A stretch of 64,000 bases of DNA. It comes from Bacillus sp. Cs-700 (lineage in GTDB: Bacteria > Bacillota > Bacilli > Bacillales > Guptibacillaceae). Under the pieces are notes generated by a model. It worked only from the letters and a program-made list of their open reading frames with translations, was not told the DNA's origin and searched no databases. The stretch's first letter is position 1; each line of letters starts with the position of its first letter. A program made the position numbers and the translations under genes. The stretch lies in the NCBI RefSeq assembly GCF_011082085.1, contig NZ_CP041063.1, positions 434,001 through 498,000 on the forward strand. Direction: 5' to 3'. Below are positions 43,088-52,803 of the stretch, one piece after another.

Positions 43088-44320
43088 TTGGCAACATCGA
43101 CTGTAAATGAGGAACTTTTTTCAATCGTAAACGATGGCACAGTTACTTCTCCTAAAGGTTATGAAGCTGGTGGGTTTCATGCAGGTTTAAAACGAAAGCG
43201 TAAGGATCTTGGCTGGATAAAGTCCGTTGTCCCAGCCAATGCTGCAGGGGTGTTTACAATGAATACTTTTCAGGCACCGCCATTAAAGGTGACAAAAGAA
43301 AGTTTAAAAGGTGGAAAGCTTCAAGGTCTTATTGTGAATTCAGGGAACGCAAATGCTTTTACAGGTGAAAAAGGGATTGAAGATGCCTATGAAATGCGTA
43401 AACAGTTTGCATCTGTCATGGGATTGACTGAAATGCAAACAGCGGTGACTTCAACTGGAGTGATTGGAGAGTATTTGCCGATGAAGGCCATCATTCAGGG
43501 GATTCATCAGATCCCTCAATATGCGCGAAAAACAAGCGGATCTGATTTTGCTGAAGCGATCGTCACCACGGATACGATGACAAAGGAAGTGGCAGTAACA
43601 TGTAAGATTGATGGTAAGGAGATAACGATTGGAGGCGCTGCAAAAGGCTCCGGTATGATTAAGCCGAATATGGCTACGATGCTAGCCTTTGTAACAACTG
43701 ATGCCAAAGTAGAGAATGACGCTCTTCAGTCAGCGTTAAGCTCTGTGACTGACACGACCTACAACATGATAACCGTCGATGGTGAAACGAGTACAAACGA
43801 TATGGTTCTCCTTCTCGCTAACGGGCTGGGTGAGAATGAAGCGTTATCTGAAAGCCATCCTGAGTGGCAAACGTTCTTAAGTTCGCTAGAGTATGTGTGT
43901 CAGCAGTTAGCTAAATTAATCGCAAAAGATGGCGAAGGGGCTACTAAACTCGTAGAAGTTCACGTAAATGGAGCTCAATCAGAAGACGGCGCAAAAGCAA
44001 TCGCAAAATCTGTCGTAGGGTCTAGTTTAGTGAAAACAGCCATTTATGGAACCGATGCAAACTGGGGACGCATTGTTTGTGCGATTGGGTACAGTGGTGA
44101 ATCTGTTCAAGAAGATTCTCTTTCCATCTCACTGGGTCCCATTAAAGTAGTGGATTATGGGATCACCACCGAATTTAGTGAGGAAGAGGCAAAAAACTAT
44201 TTAGAAAACGAGAACATTCAAATCTATATTGATTTGCATAACGGAAACGAGGAAGCAACAGCATGGGGGTGTGACCTTTCTTATGACTATGTCAGAATCA
44301 ATGCTTCCTACAGAACATAA
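43088..44320 (+). CDS. argJ: Bifunctional glutamate N-acetyltransferase / ornithine acetyltransferase
   Basis: About 410 residues. It transfers acetyl from acetylornithine to glutamate (and can use acetyl-CoA), making the cycle in Bacillus. The autocleavage site Ala-Thr is in KPNMATMLAF, whose Thr (near residue 193) becomes the nucleophile. NSGNANAFTG and GSGMIKPN are family stretches; TNDMVLLLANG also fits. The TTG at 43088 is 9 bases after GAAAGGG; the TTG at 43079 is an alternative. The argB start lies inside its 3' end. Confidence 0.95.
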   Translation: MATSTVNEELFSIVNDGTVTSPKGYEAGGFHAGLKRKRKDLGWIKSVVPANAAGVFTMNTFQAPPLKVTKESLKGGKLQGLIVNSGNANAFTGEKGIEDAYEMRKQFASVMGLTEMQTAVTSTGVIGEYLPMKAIIQGIHQIPQYARKTSGSDFAEAIVTTDTMTKEVAVTCKIDGKEITIGGAAKGSGMIKPNMATMLAFVTTDAKVENDALQSALSSVTDTTYNMITVDGETSTNDMVLLLANGLGENEALSESHPEWQTFLSSLEYVCQQLAKLIAKDGEGATKLVEVHVNGAQSEDGAKAIAKSVVGSSLVKTAIYGTDANWGRIVCAIGYSGESVQEDSLSISLGPIKVVDYGITTEFSEEEAKNYLENENIQIYIDLHNGNEEATAWGCDLSYDYVRINASYRT

Positions 44321-45116
44321 TCAGAAATATTTTGTTATTAAATGTGGTGGAAGTATATTAAATCAGCTTCCAGACTCATTTTACCTTGACCTAGTAGCTA
44401 TGAAAAAACAGGGTTATCATCCCGTACTCGTTCATGGTGGAGGCCCTGAAATCTCTAAGATACTCGATAAGCTATCAATTCAGACAACGTTTGTAAATGG
44501 CCTACGTGTCACATCGGATGAGATGGTCGATACAGTTGAGATGGTACTGAGCGGTAAGGTGAATAAACAGCTCGTGAGGAAGATTCACCGTGCAGGAGCG
44601 AATGCCATTGGCATTAGTGGCGTAGACGGAAAGCTGTTTACATGCAAACAGTCTAGTGAATCACTTGGCCGAGTTGGTGAAGTTATATCTGTAGATAATA
44701 CCTTAATTGAACAGCTGTCTGACGCTGGGTACATACCCGTTATCTCACCAATCAGTATGGATGAAGATAGCGAGACACTTAACATAAATGGAGATGAAGC
44801 CGCATCAGCTGTCGCTCAAGCGCTGCATGCAGATATTTGTCTCGTTAGTGATACGCCGGGTGTGTATGAAGCAGTTGATGGGCAGAAATTTATTTTCAGA
44901 ACGCTTGATGAGCAAAAAATAACAAGTTTAATAGAAGAAGGCACGATTATTGGTGGGATGATCCCAAAAGTGAAAGGAGCGATTGCCGCTCTTTCGGATA
45001 AAGTCTCCTCTGTCACTATTCTTGATGGTCGAGAAGAGAATGCCTTGCTAAAAGCAGTCGCACATGAACCTGTTGGAACGCGAATTGTTCGAAAGGAGTC
45101 TTTAGAATGTCACTAA
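44283..45116 (+). CDS. argB: Acetylglutamate kinase
   Basis: About 278 residues. Amino acid kinase fold: FVIKCGGSIL near the N-terminus, VLVHGGGPEIS, VEMVLSGKVNKQLV, GDEAASAVAQAL, and the C-terminal GGMIPKVKGAI. Phosphorylates N-acetylglutamate, usually the arginine feedback point. The ATG at 44283 lies inside argJ and follows GGGGGTG at 11 bases; ATG 44289 or 44301 are alternatives. The open frame extends upstream to 44229 without a good start. It overlaps argD by 10 bases. Confidence 0.93.
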   Translation: MTMSESMLPTEHNQKYFVIKCGGSILNQLPDSFYLDLVAMKKQGYHPVLVHGGGPEISKILDKLSIQTTFVNGLRVTSDEMVDTVEMVLSGKVNKQLVRKIHRAGANAIGISGVDGKLFTCKQSSESLGRVGEVISVDNTLIEQLSDAGYIPVISPISMDEDSETLNINGDEAASAVAQALHADICLVSDTPGVYEAVDGQKFIFRTLDEQKITSLIEEGTIIGGMIPKVKGAIAALSDKVSSVTILDGREENALLKAVAHEPVGTRIVRKESLECH

Positions 45117-46279
45117 CTAAAACGTCACAAACAAGCATCATGCAAACATATAATCGACTTCCGATTACTGCCGTTAAAGGTGAAGGAAGCTTCCTATATA
45201 GTGAAGACGGAACAAAGTATCTTGATTTTACTTCCGGAATTGCCACATGTAATCTTGGTCATCAACCAGAAGCGATCAAAAAAGCTGTATCAGATCAGTT
45301 AAATCTCCTCTGGCATTGTTCGAATTTATACCATATCCCAAAACAGCAGGAACTCGCTGACGTGTTAACCCAGAAAAGCTGTTTTGACCAGGTGTTCTTC
45401 TGTAATAGTGGTACGGAAGCGAATGAAGCAGCGATTAAGCTCGTTCGAAAATGGAGCGGTAAAGAAACAATTGCAACGTTTACGAAGTCCTTCCATGGAA
45501 GAACGCTAGGTTCTCTTTCCGCTACAGCTCAACCAAACCTTCAAGATGGATTTGGCTCTATGCTTCCTGGTTTTGAATACTTTCCTTACAACGATTTTGA
45601 TCGTTTAACAGAAATCGAGGAACTAAAACCAGCAGCCGTCATGTTAGAGCTCGTCCAGGGAGAAGGAGGCGTTCGTCCAGCAGATCAGGAGTGGATTTCG
45701 GAGCTTGTGTCGATTTGTAAATCGAACAATATTCTTATCGTTGTTGATGAAGTGCAAACCGGGATGGGCCGAACCGGAACGCTATTTGCTCATGAGCAAT
45801 ATGGGTTTGAACCAGATATTATGACGCTAGCAAAAGGGTTAGGTTCAGGATTCCCGATTGGTGCGATGCTTGCGAAGGAAAGCGTAGCGTCATCATTTGG
45901 TCCAGGAACTCACGGAAGTACATTTGGGGGAAATCCACTTGCTTCTGCCGCTGCAACTGCGACGGTAAAAGAGATCGGTTCTTTACTTAACAATGCAAAA
46001 GAAATGGGAGACATGCTTATAAATGAATTAAAAAGGTTGTCGGAGCAGCACAATTCTATTAATGAAGTGAGGGGACTAGGCTTACTTCTAGGAATTGAAG
46101 TGGCGGATGCCGCGCCTTTTGTTAGTAAGCTTAGAGAAAAAGACGTTCTTGTTTTAAGTGCAGGACCTAACGTCATTCGCATTCTTCCACCTCTTAATGT
46201 GAGTAAGAAGGAAGTAGAGCAATTTTTGGAGAAGCTAACCGACGTTTTTAAGTCAGCTGAAGGGAAGGATAAGGCATGA
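45107..46279 (+). CDS. argD: Acetylornithine aminotransferase
   Basis: 390 residues, class III PLP aminotransferase. FCNSGTEANEAAIKLVRKW is the family signature. VVDEVQTGMGRTG contains the Asp that contacts PLP, and the Schiff-base Lys is in LAKGLGSGFP (near residue 245). It converts N-acetylglutamate semialdehyde to N-acetylornithine. GAAAGGAGTCTTTAGA lies before the ATG. Coupled by ATGA to carA. Confidence 0.95.
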   Translation: MSLTKTSQTSIMQTYNRLPITAVKGEGSFLYSEDGTKYLDFTSGIATCNLGHQPEAIKKAVSDQLNLLWHCSNLYHIPKQQELADVLTQKSCFDQVFFCNSGTEANEAAIKLVRKWSGKETIATFTKSFHGRTLGSLSATAQPNLQDGFGSMLPGFEYFPYNDFDRLTEIEELKPAAVMLELVQGEGGVRPADQEWISELVSICKSNNILIVVDEVQTGMGRTGTLFAHEQYGFEPDIMTLAKGLGSGFPIGAMLAKESVASSFGPGTHGSTFGGNPLASAAATATVKEIGSLLNNAKEMGDMLINELKRLSEQHNSINEVRGLGLLLGIEVADAAPFVSKLREKDVLVLSAGPNVIRILPPLNVSKKEVEQFLEKLTDVFKSAEGKDKA

Positions 46280-47349
46280 AAAAGGGCTATCTTGTATTAG
46301 AAAACGGAGCAGTATTTGAAGGCGATCTAATAGGGGCGATTGAAGCTTCTGGTGAAGTAGTTTTCAATACAAGCATGACTGGTTATCAAGAGATTGTATC
46401 GGATCCTTCTTATGCCGGGCAAATCATCGTCTTTTGCTACCCACAAATCGGTAACTATGGAATGAACAAGCTTGATAGTGAAAGTGAACACCTTCATCTT
46501 CATGGTGTCGTAACAGGAGAGCAGTGTGAGGAACCTAGTCATTATTTAGCAACAGGTTCCTTCTCAAATGGTTTATTACAGAATAAAATTCCTTCTTTAA
46601 CAAGTGTAGACACACGTGCCCTCGTTAAAATGCTGCGTGATTATGGAACAATGAAAGGACAGATAACCGCTGAACTTCCTAATAACAACGTCGAATGGAA
46701 ATCAGAGAAATCTTTTGTTCCAAATGTATCAGTAAAAGAAAAAACACATTATCCAGGTGAAGGGCCACATATTGTTCTGATGGACTATGGTTATAAAAAA
46801 TCAATTCTTACGTCACTTCAATCTTTAGGTTGCGCTGTAACAATCATGCCATTTGATACAACTTTTCAGGAAGTTGTTGACTTACATCCAGACGGAGTGG
46901 TGTTAAGTAATGGTCCTGGAGATCCTGATGCATTATCTGCAACTTTTGAGACGATCCGACTTATAAGTGAAAAATATCCAACTTTCGGGATATGTCTTGG
47001 TCATCAACTTCTCGCTCTTGCACACGGGGCGTTCACTCGAAAGCTACCTTTTGGACATCGGGGGTCGAATCACCCTGTGAAGCATTTGGAGACGGGGAAA
47101 GTGTTTATCACCTCCCAAAACCATGGTTATGAAGTCGTTCAGGATACGTTAGAAGATACAGGGTTTGCGCTAACTTTTGTTAATTTAAATGATGGAACGG
47201 TTGAAGGATTAAAACATCACCATTACAACATTCAATCGGTACAATTCCATCCTGAAGCACACGCGGGACCTTCTGATACAGCTTTTTTATTCGATGCATT
47301 TATGAACCAGATTACGAGAACAGGAGACCAGCATTATGCCTTTACGTAA
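46276..47349 (+). CDS. carA: Carbamoyl phosphate synthase small subunit (arginine operon)
   Basis: 357 residues. N-terminal CPSase small domain (GVVFNTSMTGYQEI-type stretch, TSVDTRALVKMLR). C-terminal class I glutamine amidotransferase with nucleophile Cys in FGICLGHQLLALA (near residue 240) and His/Glu in QFHPEAHAGP. It supplies ammonia to CarB. Located between argD and argF, so this is the arginine-specific enzyme; a pyrimidine-specific copy is expected elsewhere. Confidence 0.95.
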   Translation: MKKGYLVLENGAVFEGDLIGAIEASGEVVFNTSMTGYQEIVSDPSYAGQIIVFCYPQIGNYGMNKLDSESEHLHLHGVVTGEQCEEPSHYLATGSFSNGLLQNKIPSLTSVDTRALVKMLRDYGTMKGQITAELPNNNVEWKSEKSFVPNVSVKEKTHYPGEGPHIVLMDYGYKKSILTSLQSLGCAVTIMPFDTTFQEVVDLHPDGVVLSNGPGDPDALSATFETIRLISEKYPTFGICLGHQLLALAHGAFTRKLPFGHRGSNHPVKHLETGKVFITSQNHGYEVVQDTLEDTGFALTFVNLNDGTVEGLKHHHYNIQSVQFHPEAHAGPSDTAFLFDAFMNQITRTGDQHYAFT

Positions 47350-50300
47350 AGAGTTAAAAAAAGTTGTCATTTTAGGATCTGGCCCGATTGTCATTGGTCA
47401 GGCAGCGGAATTTGATTATGCAGGTACACAGGCGTGCCTGGCGCTAAAAGAAGAAGGGATTGAGGTTGTCCTAATTAATAGCAATCCAGCGACCATTATG
47501 ACGGATTCATCGATCGCGGATCATGTTTATATGGAACCGATGACGCTTCCTTATGTAGAGGAAATCCTAAAAAAAGAAAACCCCGATGGGATCATTGGCA
47601 CACTTGGTGGTCAAACAGGTTTAAATCTTGTCGTAGAGCTTTATGAAAAGGGGATTCTAGAAAAGTTAAATGTGGAACTTCTTGGAACATCTGTTGAGTC
47701 CATTCAAAATGGGGAAGATCGTGAAAAGTTTAGACAGTTAATGATTGATATTGGCGAACCGGTACCTGAATCGAAAATTGCTGTGACAAGGGAAGAGGCG
47801 TTAACGTTCGCTCGAGAAATTGGCTATCCGATCATGGTTCGCCCAGCGTATACAATGGGGGGCGAAGGCGGTGGATTTGCAGCAGATGACAACGCCTTGC
47901 TTGAAATTGTTGATCGCGGCCTTTCTTTAAGTCCTATTCACCAGGTACTCATTGAAAAGAGCATGCTTGGTTGGAAAGAAATCGAATATGAAGTGATGCG
48001 TGACGAAAACGATACGTGCATGATCGTCTGTAACATGGAAAATATGGATCCTGTTGGAATTCATACAGGGGATTCGATTGTTGTTGCACCATCTCAGACG
48101 CTGAATGATTACCAATACCAGATGCTACGAAACGTTTCGTTGAAAGTGATTCGCGCGATTGATGTTATTGGTGGTTGTAATATTCAAATTGGATTAAACC
48201 CTGAATCAAACGATTATTACATCATTGAGGTGAATCCGCGGGTAAGTCGTTCATCTGCACTAGCTTCTAAAGCTACTGGCTATCCGATTGCACGTATGGC
48301 TGCAAAATGCGCCATTGGCTTTACGTTAGATGAACTTCCAAATCCAATTACAGGTAATACTTATGCAGCATTTGAACCTGCCCTTGACTATTTAGTTGTC
48401 AAAATACCGAGGTTCCCATTTGATAAGTTTCCTGAAGGTGATCGCGTACTTGGAACGCAGATGAAAGCAACAGGAGAAGTGATGGCAATTGATCGAAGTT
48501 TTGAAGGTGCTTTAAACAAAGCTGTTCGATCTCTTGAGAGTGGTCATCAATCATTAACAGGGTTATATGAAGAGGTTAGTCAAGAGCATCTAAATGAACA
48601 GCTAATGACGCCAACAGATGAAAGACTTTTTTTAATTAGTGAAGCTTTTCGAAGAGGTTATTCTGTAGAGGAGATTAAATCACTTACAGCCATTGATCGC
48701 TGGTTTCTTCATAAGGTGAAGCGAATTGTTGAAGCGGAAGTAAAGATCATGAATCAAACCAATCTCTCTATAGAATTGCTGATTCACGTAAAGCAATTAA
48801 ACGTTAGTGATGCCTACATTTCGAAAGCAACTGGAAAAACGATCGATTCTATCATGAGTATGTGTAAAGAAGCGGGCATCCAGAGGGGAATGAAGCAAGT
48901 CGATACGTGCGCTGGTGAATTTGAAGCGATCACACCTTATTTCTACTCTACTTATTTAGGGAGTGATGAGGTGCAGAAAACCAATGAGCCGGGTATTCTC
49001 GTCCTTGGTTCTGGACCAATTCGAATCGGGCAAGGAGTAGAATTTGACTATTGCTCCGTTCACGCCACACAGGCAGTGAAGAAGTTAGGCTATCGTGCGA
49101 TTGTTATGAACAATAACCCTGAAACAGTCAGCACAGATTATAGCGTTGCCGATCGTCTTTACTTTGAACCGTTGTCACTTGAAGATGTTCTAGGGGTAAT
49201 TGAGAAGGAGCATGTTATTGGAGTAGCCGTACAATTTGGTGGTCAAACTGCTGTTAATTTAGCGGAAGAGTTGCACGAGCGCGGAGTTCCAATCCTTGGC
49301 ACACCTGTTGAGAACATTAATAAAGTCGAGGACAGAGATCAATTTTATCAATTGTTGGATTCTCTTTCGATTCCTTATATAGAAGGGAAAATGGCTTACC
49401 AGCCAGGTGAAATGGAGGAGCTTGCTGCAGAGTTAGGGTTCCCGATTATTGTAAGACCTTCCTATGTGATCGGCGGACAAAACATGTTTATTTTCCGTCA
49501 TATGGATGAACTGAAACGATATACACAAAAATTAAAGAGCAGTTCAAAGAAAATGTGGCCGTTCCTTCTCGATCGCTTTGTGGAAGGAATTGAATGTGAA
49601 GTTGATGTGATTTGTGATGGAGAATCAATCGCCATTCCTGGCATTATGGAGCACCTTGAACGAGCGGGCGTTCATTCTGGAGATAGCACAGCGATTTATC
49701 CACCTGTATCCATTACAGAAGAGCAGAAAAAAACGATTACGATGTATTCTGAAAAGCTATCTCAAGCGCTCGAATGTCGTGGGTTAATGAATATTCAATT
49801 TGTCATCGATCAAGGTATCATTTATGTTCTTGAAATTAATCCAAGATCTTCGAGAACTGTTCCTGTTATCAGTAAAGTAACGAATGTGCCAATGGTTGAA
49901 TGGGCGATTAAAGCTCAATTGCAGGCAAACTCATTAGAAGCAACAGGTTTATTGGAAGAAAAGCCTTATTATACGGTTAAATTCCCAATCTTCTCAAATG
50001 GAAAGTTAAAAAACGTTGACCATGTTCTTGGACCAGAAATGAAGTCTACAGGTGAAGTCCTTGCTATGGCAAAAACATCGGAAGAAGCATTAAGAAAAGC
50101 GATTGTACCAACGTGGGATCCGAATAAGCTACCTTCTTCCATATTATGTTCGATTAGTGAAGAGCATAAAGAAGCTGCATGTGATGTACTAATGAAGTTG
50201 AAAGAAAAAGGTGTTGCAATATACGCAACCTCTGGAACAGCTGAATTGTTAAATGATAAAGGCATCCAATCAATCGCTATTAAAAAAGATTTGGATGAAA

Positions 50301-50536
50301 TTGAGGCGCTAATGAAAAAAGAGCTAAGCGCAGTTGTATCGATTCCGACAATCGGCAGAGAAAAAGAACGTTCTGGATTTCAAATGCGCGCACTCGCCAC
50401 ACGATATAAAATCCCTTGTTTTACGCATATTGACACGCTTCAGTTAATGGTCTTAGAAGGATCAAAGACACTTGAAGTCAACAGTTTAGAGCATTGGCAC
50501 CATATGAAAGAAACTCCAATTGGGCAGGAAGGATGA
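47336..50536 (+). CDS. carB: Carbamoyl phosphate synthase large subunit (arginine operon)
   Basis: 1066 residues, with the internally duplicated synthetase halves. LGSGPIVIGQAAEFDYAGTQ (residues about 12-31) is repeated as VLGSGPIRIGQGVEFDY near residue 559. Both ATP-grasp domains are visible (VRPAYTMGGEGGG and VRPSYVIGGQNM), with EVNPRVSRSSALASKATGYP and EINPRSSRTVP. The C-terminal MGS-like allosteric domain begins near residue 935. It starts 14 bases inside carA, behind ACAGGAGACC. Makes carbamoyl phosphate for ArgF. Confidence 0.96.
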   Translation: MPLRKELKKVVILGSGPIVIGQAAEFDYAGTQACLALKEEGIEVVLINSNPATIMTDSSIADHVYMEPMTLPYVEEILKKENPDGIIGTLGGQTGLNLVVELYEKGILEKLNVELLGTSVESIQNGEDREKFRQLMIDIGEPVPESKIAVTREEALTFAREIGYPIMVRPAYTMGGEGGGFAADDNALLEIVDRGLSLSPIHQVLIEKSMLGWKEIEYEVMRDENDTCMIVCNMENMDPVGIHTGDSIVVAPSQTLNDYQYQMLRNVSLKVIRAIDVIGGCNIQIGLNPESNDYYIIEVNPRVSRSSALASKATGYPIARMAAKCAIGFTLDELPNPITGNTYAAFEPALDYLVVKIPRFPFDKFPEGDRVLGTQMKATGEVMAIDRSFEGALNKAVRSLESGHQSLTGLYEEVSQEHLNEQLMTPTDERLFLISEAFRRGYSVEEIKSLTAIDRWFLHKVKRIVEAEVKIMNQTNLSIELLIHVKQLNVSDAYISKATGKTIDSIMSMCKEAGIQRGMKQVDTCAGEFEAITPYFYSTYLGSDEVQKTNEPGILVLGSGPIRIGQGVEFDYCSVHATQAVKKLGYRAIVMNNNPETVSTDYSVADRLYFEPLSLEDVLGVIEKEHVIGVAVQFGGQTAVNLAEELHERGVPILGTPVENINKVEDRDQFYQLLDSLSIPYIEGKMAYQPGEMEELAAELGFPIIVRPSYVIGGQNMFIFRHMDELKRYTQKLKSSSKKMWPFLLDRFVEGIECEVDVICDGESIAIPGIMEHLERAGVHSGDSTAIYPPVSITEEQKKTITMYSEKLSQALECRGLMNIQFVIDQGIIYVLEINPRSSRTVPVISKVTNVPMVEWAIKAQLQANSLEATGLLEEKPYYTVKFPIFSNGKLKNVDHVLGPEMKSTGEVLAMAKTSEEALRKAIVPTWDPNKLPSSILCSISEEHKEAACDVLMKLKEKGVAIYATSGTAELLNDKGIQSIAIKKDLDEIEALMKKELSAVVSIPTIGREKERSGFQMRALATRYKIPCFTHIDTLQLMVLEGSKTLEVNSLEHWHHMKETPIGQEG

Positions 50537-50540
50537 TTGA

Positions 50541-51509
50541 ATGATGCAGTCGGTCAAAACGCAAAATGAAATAGCAGAAGGAATGAAGGGGAAAGATTTT
50601 CTAACGATCGCTGAACTGAGCAGTGAGGAGATTCATTATCTTTTGCAAGAAGCTGAACAGTTGAAAAAACTTCAAAAGGCGGGGATTCCTCATGAAGAAT
50701 TAAAAGGAAAAGTGCTTGGGATGATCTTCGAAAAGTCATCAACAAGAACGCGTGTATCTTTTGAAGTAGCGATGCTTCAGCTTGGCGGTCATGCTTTGTT
50801 TCTTAGTTCGAAAGACATCCAGCTTGGAAGAGGCGAGACGGTTGAAGACACCGCTAAGGTGCTTGCAGGGTACCTTGATGGAGTCATGATTCGAACGTTT
50901 GGCCATGAGACGATTAAACGTTTTGCGAAAGCTTCTTCCGTTCCTGTTATTAACGGATTAACAGATACACATCATCCAGCACAAATTCTTGCTGATTTAC
51001 TAACGATTATTGAGAATAAAGGTCATTTAAGTGGATTGAAAGTAGCTTATTTTGGAGATGGAAACAATGTGGCTCATTCACTTATTGAAGGGGCAGCGAA
51101 AGTGGGGATGAATTTCACGATCGCCTGTCCAGCAGGTTATGAACCAGATGAAGCGATCGTAGCAAAAGCGAACGAAGTAGCAAAAGAAAATGGTTCAGTC
51201 GTCGAAGTAACCGCTGATCCTCTTGCAGCTGCCAAGAATGCGGATGTTCTAATTACGGATGTTTGGGCAAGTATGGGACAGGAAGACGAGCAAGCTGAAC
51301 GCGAGGGCATTTTCGAACCTTACCAGGTGAATGAAGCGTTATGCATAAATGCGGACGAAAACTACATCTTTATGCATTGCCTTCCAGCGCATAGAGGAGA
51401 AGAGGTTACAGCGGGTATTATCGATGGTCCTCATTCAGTTGTATACCAGGAAGCAGAAAATCGTCTCCACGCTCAAAAAGCACTTTTAAAACTTTTATTA
51501 AAAAGTTAA
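50541..51509 (+). CDS. argF: Ornithine carbamoyltransferase
   Basis: 322 residues (or 321 from the second ATG). The carbamoyl phosphate motif is FEKSSTRTRVSFEVAM, followed by HHPAQILADLLT, and the ornithine-binding region ends in FMHCLPAHRGEEV. Converts ornithine to citrulline. AGGAAGGATG precedes the start, 4 bases after carB, so it is the seventh gene of the same operon. Confidence 0.96.
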   Translation: MMQSVKTQNEIAEGMKGKDFLTIAELSSEEIHYLLQEAEQLKKLQKAGIPHEELKGKVLGMIFEKSSTRTRVSFEVAMLQLGGHALFLSSKDIQLGRGETVEDTAKVLAGYLDGVMIRTFGHETIKRFAKASSVPVINGLTDTHHPAQILADLLTIIENKGHLSGLKVAYFGDGNNVAHSLIEGAAKVGMNFTIACPAGYEPDEAIVAKANEVAKENGSVVEVTADPLAAAKNADVLITDVWASMGQEDEQAEREGIFEPYQVNEALCINADENYIFMHCLPAHRGEEVTAGIIDGPHSVVYQEAENRLHAQKALLKLLLKS

Positions 51510-51579
51510 ATTTTTTTCGTGCAATTTGAATAAATATACGTTATCATAGATATTAATACAAAGATAAGGAGTGGATGAC

Positions 51580-52791
51580 ATGGCAAAAGAGAAAATCATT
51601 CTTGCTTATTCCGGAGGTCTTGATACCTCCATTTCGATAAAATGGTTAGAAGAAAAATATGGTTATGAGGTTATTGCGCTAGGCCTTGATGTAGGAGAAG
51701 GGAAGGATCTAGAATCCATTAAAGAAAAAGCGTTAAATGTAGGTGCATCAAAAGCTTACATGATAGAAGCGAAAGAACTACTTGCTGAGAATTATCTTTT
51801 ACCAGCATTGAAAGCAAATGCATTATACGAAGGGAAATACCCGCTATCCTCTGCGCTGTCACGTCCCCTTATTTCAAAGCTTCTCGTTGAAGCGGCTGAA
51901 CGTGAAGGAGCTACGGCAGTGGCACATGGATGTACAGGAAAAGGAAATGATCAGGTTCGCTTTGAAGTATCGATTCAAGCGTTGAATCCGGACTTGAAAG
52001 TGATCGCTCCTGTTCGTGAATGGGGAATGACGCGTGATGAACAGATTGCTTACGCACAAGAAAAAGGTATCCCGGTTCCAGTTAAACTTGATAACCCGTT
52101 TTCAATCGATGCGAACATCTGGGGGCGTGCATGTGAAGCTGGTGTTCTTGAAGATCCGTGGGCTGAGGCACCTGAAGCCGCATTCGATTGGACAGCACCA
52201 ATTCACCTAACTCCAGATGAGCCGGAATACATTGAAATTGATTTTGAAGAAGGTTGCCCAACAGCCCTTAATGGCCAAAAGATGGGGCTAGTTGATCTTA
52301 TTGAAAAGTTAAATGAAATCGGCGGTGTCCACGGTATTGGACGTATTGATCATATTGAAAACCGTCTTGTAGGGATTAAATCAAGAGAAGTATATGAAAA
52401 TCCAGGCGCGCTTATTTTGATTAACGCCCATAAAGAATTAGAATTCTTAACACATACTCGTGAAGTATCACAGTTCAAAACGACGATTGATCAGCAGCTT
52501 TCAAAACTGATCTATGATGGTTTATGGTATTCACCACTTCGTCAGGCGCTTGAAGGGTTCATTAACGAAACCCAGAAAGTAGTAAGTGGTAAGATTCGTC
52601 TTAAACTACACAAAGGGTCAAATACCGTCGTTGGACGTCAATCAGAAAACTCTCTCTATAACGAACAGCTTGCGACATATCTTAAAGGAGATCTCTTTGA
52701 TCATGATGCAGCAGTTGGCTTTATCAAACTTTGGGGCTTACCAACGAAAGTAAATGCAGAAGTGCATAAGAAACAAAAAGTAACTCAATAA
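51580..52791 (+). CDS. argG: Argininosuccinate synthase
   Basis: 403 residues, equal to B. subtilis ArgG. ATP-pyrophosphatase P-loop [15 protein letters not shown] at the N-terminus, [13 protein letters not shown] near residue 117, and [20 protein letters not shown]. Joins citrulline and aspartate. The ATG at 51580 is 6 bases after AAGGAGTGG. The 70-base gap after argF could hold a second promoter, but no convincing one was found, so co-transcription with argF or separate expression both remain open. Confidence 0.96.
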   Translation: MAKEKIILAYSGGLDTSISIKWLEEKYGYEVIALGLDVGEGKDLESIKEKALNVGASKAYMIEAKELLAENYLLPALKANALYEGKYPLSSALSRPLISKLLVEAAEREGATAVAHGCTGKGNDQVRFEVSIQALNPDLKVIAPVREWGMTRDEQIAYAQEKGIPVPVKLDNPFSIDANIWGRACEAGVLEDPWAEAPEAAFDWTAPIHLTPDEPEYIEIDFEEGCPTALNGQKMGLVDLIEKLNEIGGVHGIGRIDHIENRLVGIKSREVYENPGALILINAHKELEFLTHTREVSQFKTTIDQQLSKLIYDGLWYSPLRQALEGFINETQKVVSGKIRLKLHKGSNTVVGRQSENSLYNEQLATYLKGDLFDHDAAVGFIKLWGLPTKVNAEVHKKQKVTQ

Positions 52792-52803
52792 GGAGATGTT
52801 AGT